Source: Moheibacter sp035515075 (lineage in GTDB: Bacteria; Bacteroidota; Bacteroidia; Flavobacteriales; Weeksellaceae). From it: a DNA stretch of 64,000 nucleotides. Where the stretch lies: NCBI GenBank assembly GCA_035515075.1, contig DATJBZ010000009.1, positions 1 through 64,000 of the forward strand, read 5' to 3'. The notes below the pieces were generated by a model. That model saw only the letters and a program-made list of their open reading frames with translations, made no database searches and was not told the DNA's origin. Shown here in pieces: positions 27,713 to 37,636 of the stretch (position 1 is the first letter of the stretch; every line of letters begins with the position of its first letter). Position numbers and translations under genes: made by a program.

Positions 27713-27946
27713 TACCAAGTATCAAGTACAGCGTACCGAGTATCAAGTGGGAAGTATCAAGTAAAAAGTATCAAATACCAAGGCTTTTGATTTATGCTTA
27801 ATTTTTTCTTAATGCCTTAATGTTAAAAGAAATTCACGGTTGAGCTCATTGTTTTGAAGTGGTTGATTTTAGCGTACCAAGTACAGCGTACCGAGTATCA
27901 AGTATCAAGTATCAAGTAGGAAGTATCAGGTATCAGGTAGCAAGAT
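27713..27946. repeat. Two blocks of degenerate GTATCAAGT / GTACCGAGT tandem units
   Basis: In the 395-base gap between ruvX and dapD. Block 1 (27713-27783) and block 2 (27872-27946) are built of GTATCAAGTA, GTACCAAGTA and GTATCAGGTA units 7-14 bases apart. A stretch of about 24 bases around GTACAGCGTACCGAG is identical in both (near 27725 and 27880). About 88 bases of ordinary AT-rich DNA separate them. The irregular unit length and lack of unique spacers exclude a CRISPR. Confidence 0.8.
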
Positions 27947-28055
27947 TGCGTCATTATTCAAAATCCAAAATTCATCATTCAAAACTTGTGATCGCGCTTT
28001 CCATCTGTCCCATGAATTCTCAAGGGTAGAATTTCATTGCATTGAATTAAAAATG

Positions 28056-28063
28056 TAGTTTTG
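28056..28063 (+). promoter_or_regulatory. -7 box TAGTTTTG of dapD
   Basis: Exact box 19 bases before the dapD ATG. A TTG lies 16 bases upstream (28037-28039), slightly close for a -33 element. Confidence 0.55.
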
Positions 28064-28082
28064 TAAACATTATATAAAAGTT

Positions 28083-28898
28083 ATGGAAAGTTTAAAAAAT
28101 ACAATAGAACAAGCGTGGGAAGACCGTGCTTTGTTGCAAGATAAAAACACGCAAAATGCCATTCGTGAAGTCATTGATTTGTTGGACGAAGGGAAATTGC
28201 GTGTGGCGGAACCGTTGGCTGAAGGTTGGCAAGTGAATGAGTGGGTGAAAAAAGCAGTGGTGATGTATTTCCCAATTCAAAAAATGGAAACCATCGAAGT
28301 AGGCATTTTTGAATTCCATGATAAAATTCCTTTAAAAAACAATTATGCCGAAAAAGGTGTAAGAGTAGTTCCACATGCGATTGCACGCCATGGCGCTTAT
28401 GTTTCGAGTGGGGTAATTTTGATGCCTTCTTATGTGAACATCGGAGCCTATGTCGATGAGGGAACCATGGTCGATACTTGGGCAACGGTGGGCAGTTGTG
28501 CGCAAATTGGAAAAAATGTGCATTTGAGCGGTGGAGTAGGCATAGGTGGTGTTTTGGAACCTTTGCAAGCGGCGCCAGTGATCATTGAAGACAATGCGTT
28601 CATCGGATCAAGATGCATCGTAGTCGAAGGCGTTCGTGTAGGAAAAGAAGCGGTTTTGGGGGCAAATGTGGTATTGACCGCTTCGACCAAAATCATTGAT
28701 GTAACGGGCGAAACGCCAGTAGAGTTGATTGGGGAAGTTCCACCAAGATCAGTAGTCATTCCTGGCAGTTATACCAAACAATTTCCTGCAGGCGAATTTC
28801 AAGTGCCTTGTGCTTTGATCATTGGCCAAAGAAAAGAGAGTACTGACAAGAAAACGTCATTGAATGACGCTTTGCGAGAACACAATGTAGCGGTCTAA
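28083..28898 (+). CDS. dapD: 2,3,4,5-tetrahydropyridine-2,6-dicarboxylate N-succinyltransferase
   Basis: 271 residues, standard DapD length. It succinylates tetrahydrodipicolinate in the lysine and diaminopimelate pathway. The left-handed beta-helix of hexapeptide repeats runs from about 100 to 230 (VGSCAQIGKNVHLSGGVGIGG, EDNAFIGSRCIVVEGVRVG). The acyl-acceptor segments RVVPHAIARHGAYV and MPSYVNIGAYVDEG are typical. The next gene starts seven bases on, so co-transcription is likely. Confidence 0.97.
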   Translation: MESLKNTIEQAWEDRALLQDKNTQNAIREVIDLLDEGKLRVAEPLAEGWQVNEWVKKAVVMYFPIQKMETIEVGIFEFHDKIPLKNNYAEKGVRVVPHAIARHGAYVSSGVILMPSYVNIGAYVDEGTMVDTWATVGSCAQIGKNVHLSGGVGIGGVLEPLQAAPVIIEDNAFIGSRCIVVEGVRVGKEAVLGANVVLTASTKIIDVTGETPVELIGEVPPRSVVIPGSYTKQFPAGEFQVPCALIIGQRKESTDKKTSLNDALREHNVAV

Positions 28899-28905
28899 AA
28901 AGTTG

Positions 28906-30828
28906 ATGAGCAATTACCAAAAGAGCCTAAAAGTTTTGCTGATACGGTTGTTGATCGTATTGGTATTGTATCAGTTGAGCCGTTTTTTATTCTATTGGAA
29001 CAATGGATTTGTTTTTGAGGAGGCTAGCATCATGGAGTTTTTGGGAGGAATGCGTTTTGATTTGTCCGCGATATTCTACACCAATGCTTTGGTGATTTTT
29101 GGACATGTCATTCCTGGGAATTTCAAATACAACAAAATTTACCAAACGACTTTGAAGTTGTTGTTTTTTGTGGTGAATTTGCTGTTTTTGGCGACGAATT
29201 TCATCGACATTGAATATTTCAAATTCACTTCTCGACGAAGTACTTATGCGTTGATTACAGCTTCAGGAATGGAAGGCGACATCCTGCGTTTGATCCCTGT
29301 TTTTGCCAAAAGCTATTGGTGGATTTTCTTGGGCTTCACCGTTTTGAGTGTGGTCTTTTGGAAACTGATTCCCAATGTGCGATTCAATAAGGAGGGATTC
29401 TCAACAAAACCCACGCGAAAACAGCAATTCTTGCCTTACGTATTTTTGGTGCTTTCGATGGCGATGATTTTGGTGGTAGGCCGTGGTGGATTGCAGCGAA
29501 ATCCTTTGAAAATTGTCGATGCGATTCGTTATGCCAACACACCGAACAACACACCTTTGGTGTTGAATACGCCGTTTTCTATTTTGAAAACCATCTCAAA
29601 AAAAGACAATTTAAAAGAGATCCAATATTTCTCGGAAGAAGCCGTCGGCCAAATTTATCAACCGATCATCACTTTGGACAATGAAGGAACATTTCAGCAA
29701 AAAAACATAGTATTGATCATTTTGGAAAGCTTTGGCGAAGAAAATCTATTCTTAGAATTTGAAGGCAAGAAATTAACGCCTGTGATGGATTCATTGGTGA
29801 CTTCTAGCGTGTACTTTAACCATGCTTATGCCAATGGGAGAAAGTCGATCGATGCCGTGCCGTCTACGATTTTGTCGATTCCAAGTTTGATGGAAATCTC
29901 CTACATTTCTTCACCTTATTCGTTCAACCAAGTCGATGGTTTCAACAAAGTTTTGAAAGAAAAGAACTATACCACCGCTTTTTATCATGGTGCGTTCAAT
30001 GGCAGCCAGAATTTTTTTCAATTTTCGAGCATTGCTTCATTTGACCATTATTATGGCAAAGACGAATACGATAGAGAAGGCGATGAAGATGGAGTTTGGG
30101 GAATTTATGACGAAGAATTTTTGCAGTTCTCTGTTCGACAGATGAATGAAACGCCACAACCTTTTTTCTCGACCATTTTTACGATTTCTTCGCACAATCC
30201 TTACCGTGTGCCGGACAAATACAAAGGTCATTTTCCAAAAGGCAATCGGACGATCCATGAATCCATTGCTTATGCAGACCATGCTTTGGGGAAATTCTTT
30301 GAAGCGGCAAAGCAAACACCTTGGTACAAAAATACCTTGTTTGTCATTACAGCAGACCATACTTCTGGCGATGACAAGCGTGAAGCTTATTATTTGAACC
30401 CAGTAGGAACGTACAAAATTCCGATTTTGTTGATCGATGTGGCCCATGAAGATGACCACAGAACGGAAGAAAAATTGATGGCGCAAATTGATTTGTTGCC
30501 AGAAATCTTACATTATTTGAACCATTCGGGAGAAATTTTTTCTTTTGGAAATGATCCTTTGAAAAAAAATAACAGAACTGTTGCGAATTATAACGAAGGT
30601 TTGTACCATTTCATTCTTGATAATTATTATGTTTGTTTCGATGGGAAAAAGATCATCCAAGTGAATGACATTGATCAAGATAAATTGTTGGAACATGACT
30701 TGTCGGACTATCCCAAAGCATTGTTTGAAGAAAGAATGAAGGCGTACATCCAGCAATTTAACAACCGAGTGATTCGAAACAAAACCATAATTGAAAGCAT
30801 TGAAAAAGGCATTAATCATACAAAATAA
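28906..30828 (+). CDS. LTA synthase-like membrane sulfatase/phosphotransferase
   Basis: 640 residues from the ATG at 28906 (a TTG three bases earlier is also in frame). Five N-terminal membrane helices (to about 195) precede an alkaline-phosphatase-fold domain. Metal and nucleophile region is NIVLIILESFGEENL, with later sites FYHGAFNGSQNFF and FVITADHTSGDDKREAYY. In Gram-negatives, relatives transfer phosphoglycerol or phosphoethanolamine to envelope glycans. The glycosyltransferase gene that overlaps its end suggests LPS or glycan decoration, which is inference. Confidence 0.88.
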   Translation: MSNYQKSLKVLLIRLLIVLVLYQLSRFLFYWNNGFVFEEASIMEFLGGMRFDLSAIFYTNALVIFGHVIPGNFKYNKIYQTTLKLLFFVVNLLFLATNFIDIEYFKFTSRRSTYALITASGMEGDILRLIPVFAKSYWWIFLGFTVLSVVFWKLIPNVRFNKEGFSTKPTRKQQFLPYVFLVLSMAMILVVGRGGLQRNPLKIVDAIRYANTPNNTPLVLNTPFSILKTISKKDNLKEIQYFSEEAVGQIYQPIITLDNEGTFQQKNIVLIILESFGEENLFLEFEGKKLTPVMDSLVTSSVYFNHAYANGRKSIDAVPSTILSIPSLMEISYISSPYSFNQVDGFNKVLKEKNYTTAFYHGAFNGSQNFFQFSSIASFDHYYGKDEYDREGDEDGVWGIYDEEFLQFSVRQMNETPQPFFSTIFTISSHNPYRVPDKYKGHFPKGNRTIHESIAYADHALGKFFEAAKQTPWYKNTLFVITADHTSGDDKREAYYLNPVGTYKIPILLIDVAHEDDHRTEEKLMAQIDLLPEILHYLNHSGEIFSFGNDPLKKNNRTVANYNEGLYHFILDNYYVCFDGKKIIQVNDIDQDKLLEHDLSDYPKALFEERMKAYIQQFNNRVIRNKTIIESIEKGINHTK

Positions 30829-32671
30829 ATTCATTGGAGACGTATTGACTTCGGCGGTGATTGCTGAAAATCTCAAAAAAATCGTTCCTGAAATCGAAGT
30901 GCATCTGTTTTGTTATCAACCTGCTGTGGCCGTGTTGGAAAACAATCCCTACATCGATCGGGTGATTTCATTCGATGATAAAAAATTGAAAAAGATTTCG
31001 GTTTTGAACCAATATGCCAATCAAATTCGTGACGAACATTATGACCTGGTTTTGGATCCTTATGCCAAATTACAAAGTCGTTTCATCACTTTGAAATCCA
31101 AGGCAACACGAAGAATCAGCTATGACAAACCGCTTTTCAAACACATTTATACCGATGTTGTGGGGAAGGTAAAAGTGCCCAGCAACAAAACTTCTTGTAC
31201 GGCGATTGATAACCGAGTGGCTTTGGTTCAGCCTTTGTTGACCCAAAAAATGCCGATGGCGATTCATCCCAAGATTTATTTGACACCAACGGAAATTGAA
31301 GAAGGAAAAGAAATTTTAGAAAAAGCAGGCCTTGATTTTAACCGAAAGACAGTGATGATCGGGATTTTAGGAAGTGGAGAAGACAAGTCTTGGCCGATTG
31401 AAAACATGGCGGCCTTGATAGCCCACCTTCAAAAATACTATGATTTCAATATTTTGTTCAATTATATTCCCAACCAACAATCGACAGTCGATAAAATCAA
31501 AGCAGCCTTGCCCAATTTGGACAAAATTTATTTGGACGTCATGGGCAAAAATGTGCGCGAATTTTTGAAGATTTTGACGCATTGTGATGCTTTTGTTGGC
31601 AATGAAGGCGGTGCAGTAAACATGTCCAAAGCTTTGAACGTTCCGACTTTTAGCATTTATTCGCCCCATAAATTTCCAATTGATTGGGGTTGTTTTGAGG
31701 ATGGTAAAAAGCACGTTAGCGTTCATTTTCAAGATTTAGACAAAAGAACGGTGGACACGACTTCAGTCAAAAAGTTGTACAAATTCACCAAAAAATATTA
31801 CAAAGAATTGACTTTTCCTTATGTGAAAGATGCCTGTGATCAGTTTTTACAAGGGAATTTCGGAAAAGTGGAAGTGCCAGCAGCGGCTGTTCAATTACCG
31901 AAAATTTCCGCTTTATTGATCACGTACAATGAAGAAAGAAACATTCAGAAATTTTTGGATGAAGCTTGGTATGCCGATGAAATCATCATTGTAGATTCTG
32001 AAAGTACCGATAAAACGGCGGAAATCGCTAAAAAACATCCCAAAGTAAATTTTATTGTTCGTCCGTTTGACAACTTTACCGCGCAGAAAAACTTTGCCAT
32101 TGACCAAGCCAACAACGAATGGGTGACTTTCTTTGATGCGGACGAGCGAATTCCCAAAGCCTTGGTGTATGAGATGTTGGATGAAATTGAGAAAGGGTCA
32201 GCCGACGGCTTTTTTGTGTACCGTCGATTTTTCTTCATGGACAAATACATCAAATATTCGGGTTGGCAAAACGACAAAGTGATTCGTTTGTTTAGAAAAT
32301 CGATGAACCGTTATGGAGAAGGAAGGTTGGTGCATGAGTTGATCGATTACAAAGGAAAAGTAAAATATTTGCGCAATCGTTTGGATCATTATTCTTATTC
32401 TTCGATTGAGGAATACGACCGAAAATTGACCCAATATTCTTACTTGAGAGCCAAAGAATTGATGATGCGAGGATTGAAACCCAATGCGTTTCGTTATTTT
32501 GTCAAACCTTGGTACCGCTTCATGCACCATTACATCATCCGATTGGGGATTTTGGATGGAAGTGAAGGTTACATCATCTCTAAATTGCATGCGCATTCTG
32601 TGTTCAAAAGGTATTTGTTTTTGGCCAAGATGTTGGAAAAAGACCAAAAGAAAATGGCAAAAAAGAAGTAA
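30791..32671 (+). CDS. Fused GT9 (heptosyltransferase-like) - GT2 glycosyltransferase
   Basis: 626 residues in one frame. Residues ~1-350 match GT9 ADP-heptose:LPS transferases (ALIIQNKFIGDVLTSAVIAE, GILGSGEDKSWPIENMAALI, HCDAFVGNEGGAVNMSKAL). Residues ~373-626 are a GT2 enzyme of the KdtX/WaaE type (ISALLITYNEERNIQKFLDE, DEIIIVDSESTDKTAEIA, DADERIP, YGEGRLVHE). A linker of about 20 residues joins them. The start is TTG at 30791 or 30800 inside the previous gene (38-base overlap); the GT9 fold requires this region. Likely two successive sugar additions in the LPS core. Confidence 0.88.
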   Translation: MKALKKALIIQNKFIGDVLTSAVIAENLKKIVPEIEVHLFCYQPAVAVLENNPYIDRVISFDDKKLKKISVLNQYANQIRDEHYDLVLDPYAKLQSRFITLKSKATRRISYDKPLFKHIYTDVVGKVKVPSNKTSCTAIDNRVALVQPLLTQKMPMAIHPKIYLTPTEIEEGKEILEKAGLDFNRKTVMIGILGSGEDKSWPIENMAALIAHLQKYYDFNILFNYIPNQQSTVDKIKAALPNLDKIYLDVMGKNVREFLKILTHCDAFVGNEGGAVNMSKALNVPTFSIYSPHKFPIDWGCFEDGKKHVSVHFQDLDKRTVDTTSVKKLYKFTKKYYKELTFPYVKDACDQFLQGNFGKVEVPAAAVQLPKISALLITYNEERNIQKFLDEAWYADEIIIVDSESTDKTAEIAKKHPKVNFIVRPFDNFTAQKNFAIDQANNEWVTFFDADERIPKALVYEMLDEIEKGSADGFFVYRRFFFMDKYIKYSGWQNDKVIRLFRKSMNRYGEGRLVHELIDYKGKVKYLRNRLDHYSYSSIEEYDRKLTQYSYLRAKELMMRGLKPNAFRYFVKPWYRFMHHYIIRLGILDGSEGYIISKLHAHSVFKRYLFLAKMLEKDQKKMAKKK

Positions 32672-32681
32672 TTCAGTTGAA

Positions 32682-35352
32682 TTAAAACTTGAAACTCACA
32701 CCCAGAAGCAACATTCTTGGAAGCAAATGAGAGGAGGTTTCTATTGTCGAATAATCATTTTCATACAGATTTCGGTAGGTTTTTGTATTGGTCAAATTTC
32801 TTAGACTTACATTGAGTCCGATGTTATATTTCTCAAGATGATGAAGGTAATTCACATCACCGAAGTAATAGCTTTTGGTCGTAGGTAAGTGGGAAATAAG
32901 TTAATTGCTGCGAAAAACTCAACCAATGTTTATTCAACAATAAAAGTTTAACATTCATAAAACCTTGAAAGTTTTGAGTGGAATTGTTGAAATTATTATT
33001 CACAGTATATTGATTCCAATTCCATTTTCCGTTTAAACTATAGCTGATAGTAGAAGATTTAAAGGCTGAATTTAAAGTAAATTCCAAAGAAGTTATTTGA
33101 CTCTTAATCTCTCTCAAATCACCATTGTTGAGTGAGTTCTGATAATTGGACACATTGTTAAATGCGGACAATTTTACATAATGCGCTAAATCTTTAAATA
33201 AATACGAAAAATAAACAAGATTGAGCCATGTTTTTTTATCTTTCAAAATCGTTAATTCATTGATTTGATAGTGGTCAAAAACATTGCGCTGACTTCCGAT
33301 GTGTTTTTCAGATAAATTATAATTGGATTCAACACCGAAATTTATCGCGTCATAAAATTGCCCAAAATCATATTTGAATTGTAATCTTGTGGTTGGTAAA
33401 ATGTTGTTTTTCGTTAATCCACGGTCAAAATTCTGAGAAGAATTAGCAAGAAACTGTCCATAAAACTTTTGATAATCAATTGCTAAATTATCGTGTTGAA
33501 ATGCTAGACCAATGCGATGTTTTGGATGAAATTGCCAATTCAATAAAGACCGAAATTTCGGGAAAACATTTTTTGAAGAATGATGTTCTTTGGATGATGA
33601 ATAGTTATAGTCCATCCACCCCAGTCCGATAAAATTCAACCATTTCAATCGATCTGAGAAAGCATGGGTATATTTTCCTGTTAATTCAGCTTGTAGAATA
33701 TTTAACCGAAGGTCGTTTTGATAAAAATCCGGAAAATAGGCAGGAGATTCATTCAAAGAAAAATTGGTATTGAAATGATTGTTGGTATTTTGGACACTAA
33801 AATCCAATTCCAACAGTTGTTGATTGGACGTTTTATACACCCATTTTGAAGCCGATCCCAAATAATTTAATCTTTGTCCAATGTTTTGTTGTGAGAAATG
33901 TATCGGCTCTTCGCCAAAAATATCAGCAAATAATGGAGCTTCCGAACGAGCCTTCCAATCCTCTTGATTGTTTTGATGAATGAATCGGAAATGAGTAGTG
34001 AATACATTGTTTTCATTCAATAAGTTGGTGTAAAAGAATTTCTGATCCAATGTTTTGGAACTAAATGGTAAATCGTTGAAAGAATTAATTTCATTGAAAT
34101 TTTCCATACCATCTTTTGCTGAATGATCAACATGAAACAAAGTGGAAATCGCCAAATTAGAACGAGGAGAAAGAACAACCTCCCAATCTGCAGCAGATTT
34201 TAATTCAAAGGTTTTATCGATTGTTTTTTGAGTTAAATGATGATAAATAGTATCGTTTTCGAGAAAATAAGTGGATTTCTCAATAAAGTTAAAATTTATT
34301 TTATCCCATTTTGCTGTGATTTTTGGTTTGAATTTAACTTTATCCGAAAGATTAAAAATTGAATTCAGCGACGCCATCTTCATTTGATTGAATCGATAGC
34401 GATTTTCATCCAAGCCAAAAATAGAATTGAGCTGATGCAAATATCTTTGATTGCGCAGTTGATCGCCCACGAAATAATTGTTTCTTGCATATAATTGAGA
34501 AAGATCGCCCGTATTGTCTTCGCCGAGGTCATTCCAATTGGTCAAAAAATAATGTTTATTCTTTTTGCCAAAGCTCATCACATTCCCTCCGATCGAATAA
34601 TTGTTTTCAGGGTAAACGGCTTGAGTCAATTGCAAATCACCAAACCATTGATTTTTGGCATTTTCTTGTAAAGTCAAGTTCAAAGCAATTTTATCTGATT
34701 CTTCAAAACCTTTTAATAATGAATTGTGCGAATAATTTTGCAAAACTTCAACTTTGTCAATGGGTTGTGCAGACATATTTTTAGTAACCATTTTGTAGCC
34801 TTTCTCAAAAAAATCATCGCCTTCGATCATTACTCTTTCGACTTCTTTTCCATTGACAGTAATCACGCCATGCGCATCCACTTCCAAACCAGGGATTTGT
34901 TTTAGTAAATCTTCCACGACTTTTTCATCTCCTTTGGCAAAAAGTTTTGCATCAAAAACAATGGTATCGCTTTTTACTTTAATTTTTTGTCGATCGATGA
35001 GAATTTCGTTGAGCGAAACTGATTGGCTATTCAACTGCAATTCGATTTGAATGATCTTAGGTGAATCTTTGTCAATCTTTAAAACATAAGGTTCAGCCGT
35101 ATAATCAAAATCATTGATTGAAATTGAATATTTGGCCCAATCTTTCAGTTCTACATTGAATTGTCCTTCTGCATCGGCATAGACGTATTGTTGGATTTTT
35201 CCACCCACGGCAATTTCTACCAATATGCCCGCCAAAGAATCTTCCTCCAAAGCATCTACCCTCAGTTTTCCTGAAAGATTGACTTGAGCAATTAATGTGA
35301 AGGAAAGAAAAAGCCAAGAACAAAAAAGGAGTTTCTTTACCAAGTTTCCCAT
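32682..35352 (-). pseudogene. Outer-membrane beta-barrel protein, frameshifted near its C-terminus
   Basis: The uninterrupted frame 35352-32857 gives 831 residues: signal peptide (about 1-22), carboxypeptidase-regulatory-like domain (about 25-110), plug-like region (about 120-225, VVEDLLKQIPGLEVDAHG), and a TonB-receptor-type barrel. It stops abruptly after YDQKLLLR. One base removed from the A-run at about 32873-32876 (minus-strand CAAAAGC) restores 60 further codons to TAA at 32682. These read YYFGDVNYLHHLEKYNI...VSLRNLTNTK and end with GVSFKF, a proper final barrel strand with terminal Phe. Restored length is 889. It overlaps the GLPGLI gene by 16 bases. Confidence 0.85.
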
Positions 35353-36104
35353 TCATATTTTCTTTCTCGCGTTTGTGCTCTTTTCATGTGATCTGGAATA
35401 GGATAAAAAGTATTTCCTGATTTGGCAGCAACAGCTCGACTTCTTTCTTCATTGATTTTGTCAATTTGAATGGTGTATTCTTTCAAGGTCAAATCAAAAT
35501 CAAATGCCTTGCGGTCATCGACCAATTGTACTTCAGACGGATAAATGATTTGTTCTGCTTCCCAAGAAATTCGAGAATTGTCCAATGAAATAACTTTCAA
35601 AATCAATCCAGGTAATCCATGAAATTTCCAAGGCCCAAAAGGTGTAGGAATGGCTGTGGTAAAGTAAGCTTTGAAACGCGAACCTCTGAAATTGACCGTC
35701 GCTTCCTTGCAAGCATAACCTTGAATATCGGTCGTTTTCTCTGTTGGGTCAATTTCCCATTTCATTTCTGGCAATTCATCAAGGATGAAATAATCTTTTT
35801 GATTGGCCGAAAGATGATTGTTGCTCTTATACAAAATCATTTGAATGGCATTTGGTTGTGCTAAATCTTGATAGATTTTGGTATGTTGAAATCCGCCTAC
35901 GGAAAATGAGTTCTCTGCAACTTCTCCACTTTTTGCGTCCGACTTTAGACCTTCTTCATATTGTGCAGTAGTTTTACCCGCAATCAAAACACCTTCTGCA
36001 CTACCCACAAAAGTGGACGTATTATAGACCACCATCAAGTTGTTTTGCCCCCATGTAAAGGAAATTGTAAAAATGAATATGAAAAATAATATAAGTCGTT
36101 TCAT
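35337..36104 (-). CDS. GLPGLI family exported protein
   Basis: 255 residues. Signal peptide (about 1-19, ending TWGQ). The family motif is PWKFHGLPGLILKVIS (about 158-173), with TDIQGYACKEATVNFRG upstream as usual for the family. GLPGLI genes usually sit beside a TonB-linked barrel gene. Here the barrel follows with a 16-base overlap and a small exported peptide precedes it. Function of the family is unknown; a periplasmic or surface role coupled to the barrel is inferred. Confidence 0.92.
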   Translation of the reverse strand: MKRLILFFIFIFTISFTWGQNNLMVVYNTSTFVGSAEGVLIAGKTTAQYEEGLKSDAKSGEVAENSFSVGGFQHTKIYQDLAQPNAIQMILYKSNNHLSANQKDYFILDELPEMKWEIDPTEKTTDIQGYACKEATVNFRGSRFKAYFTTAIPTPFGPWKFHGLPGLILKVISLDNSRISWEAEQIIYPSEVQLVDDRKAFDFDLTLKEYTIQIDKINEERSRAVAAKSGNTFYPIPDHMKRAQTRERKYEWETW

Positions 36105-36170
36105 ATGTAATATTTAATATTAATATAAACTAGTGTACTTGAATTCTGTACACCAGTATAAAAATTGTGA

Positions 36171-36417
36171 TTAATCCATTAATGGGGGTAAACTCATTAC
36201 GTAATCCCAATATTTTCCTGCAGCCCATGCTGAGCATGCGGCTTCAGAAGGTTGGACAGACATACTCATAGAAACAATAGTACCATCACTACCGTATATG
36301 TATACAGTACAAATACCATTAACAGATTCAACTTTAATTTGATGGTTTGTTAGTTTGATTTGCTAATGCAAAAGTTCCTAACAATCCAAAACAGCTTAAT
36401 AAAATAATTTTTTTCAT
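36171..36417 (-). pseudogene. Small exported peptide, frameshifted
   Basis: From ATG at 36417 the frame gives a signal peptide MKKIILLSCFGLLGTFALA and eight more residues, then TAA at 36334. A shift of one base in the A-rich stretch 36345-36360 continues as HQIKVESVNGICTVYIYGSD and on to WDYVMSLPPLMD, stopping at 36171. The span is 247 bases, one more than a multiple of three, so a single inserted base explains it. The restored product is about 81 residues with two Cys. It precedes the GLPGLI gene by 66 bases and probably belongs to that operon. Confidence 0.7.
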
Positions 36418-36748
36418 GTTATAAAAATTTAAAAAATAATAATTTGAAATAAAAATGGTGCCGTTTATTTCACGAAATAACAAATTTTATAAAAAATAAT
36501 TAAATTTCCAATTTAAAATGAAAATACAGGAAAAATCCTTATGAATATCAAGTGATTGAAAATTAGTCTTTTTCAAGATTATATTTTGACAATGTTTTTG
36601 CATTTGACGATCCAATCACCACGTAAGCACCCTCCCTTTAAAGGGAGGGCTGGGGAGGGATGTTTTTTCCAATATGAGAGTCAAGATGCATAGAACGCGC
36701 ACAAGTCAAAAATAACATTTACTTTTGTTGGGTTAAAATTGAAGAAAA
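36418..36748. other. 331-base intergenic region before fabD
   Basis: AT-rich DNA with no coding signal. It contains an inverted repeat CCCTCCCTTT/AAAGGGAGGG at 36630-36649, extended by GCTGGGGAGGGATG to 36664, resembling dispersed intergenic repeats. The fabD -7 box is at 36720. No TAnnTTTG box for the minus-strand peptide-GLPGLI operon was found. Confidence 0.6.
36720..36727 (+). promoter_or_regulatory. -7 box TACTTTTG of fabD
   Basis: Exact box 21 bases before the fabD ATG. Confidence 0.55.
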
Positions 36749-37627
36749 ATGAAAGCATACGTATTTCCTGGTCAGGGCGCACAATTTACCGGAATGGGTA
36801 AAAATTTATACGACGAATCGCCTTTGGCAAAAGAGTTATTTGAAAAAGCAGATGAACTATTGGGGTTTGAAATTTCAAAAATCATGTTCGAAGGAACAGC
36901 AGACGAATTGAAACAAACCAAAGTGACCCAACCTGCAGTATTTTTGCATTCGGTGATTTTGGCCAAAACTTTGGAAGATTTCCAACCGAACATGGTGGCA
37001 GGGCATTCTTTAGGAGAAATCTCGGCTTTGGTTGCCAACCAAACTTTGACTTTTGAATCAGGTTTGAATTTGGTCTACAAACGTGCTTTGGCCATGCAAA
37101 AGGCGTGTGAAATGCATCCGTCAACCATGGCAGCGATTTTAGGTTTGGAAGACGAATTGGTCGAAGAAATTTGTGCAGCAACCGAAGGCGTGGTGGTCGC
37201 AGCGAATTACAACTGTCCTGGACAATTGGTGATTTCAGGTGAAATTCCAGCGGTAGAAGCAGCTTGTGAGAAATTGAAAGAAGCAGGTGCCAAAAGAGCA
37301 TTGATTTTACCTGTGGGCGGCGCTTTCCATTCACCTTTGATGCAACCAGCGGAAGAGGAATTGGCACAAGCCATTGAACAAACAACGTTCAACACACCGA
37401 TTTGTCCGATTTATCAAAATGTGAGCACGACGGCAATTACCGATCCGGAACAAATCAAAAAGAATTTGATCGCACAATTGACCGCGCCCGTGAAATGGAC
37501 GCAATCGGTTCAAAATATGTTGAGTGATGGTGCAGCAGAATTCATCGAAGTTGGACCTGGCAATACGTTGCAAGGTTTGATCAAGAAAATTGACCGCTCT
37601 GCCAACACGCGTTCAGCCACTTTATAA
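36749..37627 (+). CDS. fabD: Malonyl-CoA:ACP transacylase
   Basis: 292 residues. It loads malonate from CoA onto acyl carrier protein for fatty acid synthesis. FPGQGAQFTGMG opens the fold, the nucleophile is Ser87 in AGHSLGEISAL, and the catalytic His is His194 in VGGAFHSPLM. The C-terminal EVGPGNTLQGLIKK is the usual closing segment. No other fab genes are adjacent. A GHMP kinase follows nine bases later. Confidence 0.97.
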   Translation: MKAYVFPGQGAQFTGMGKNLYDESPLAKELFEKADELLGFEISKIMFEGTADELKQTKVTQPAVFLHSVILAKTLEDFQPNMVAGHSLGEISALVANQTLTFESGLNLVYKRALAMQKACEMHPSTMAAILGLEDELVEEICAATEGVVVAANYNCPGQLVISGEIPAVEAACEKLKEAGAKRALILPVGGAFHSPLMQPAEEELAQAIEQTTFNTPICPIYQNVSTTAITDPEQIKKNLIAQLTAPVKWTQSVQNMLSDGAAEFIEVGPGNTLQGLIKKIDRSANTRSATL

Positions 37628-37636
37628 AACCACTGC

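Noticed and set aside
27713..27946. Possible CRISPR array
   Set aside because: Units are 7-14 bases apart with no constant repeat length or unique spacers, and no cas genes are near.
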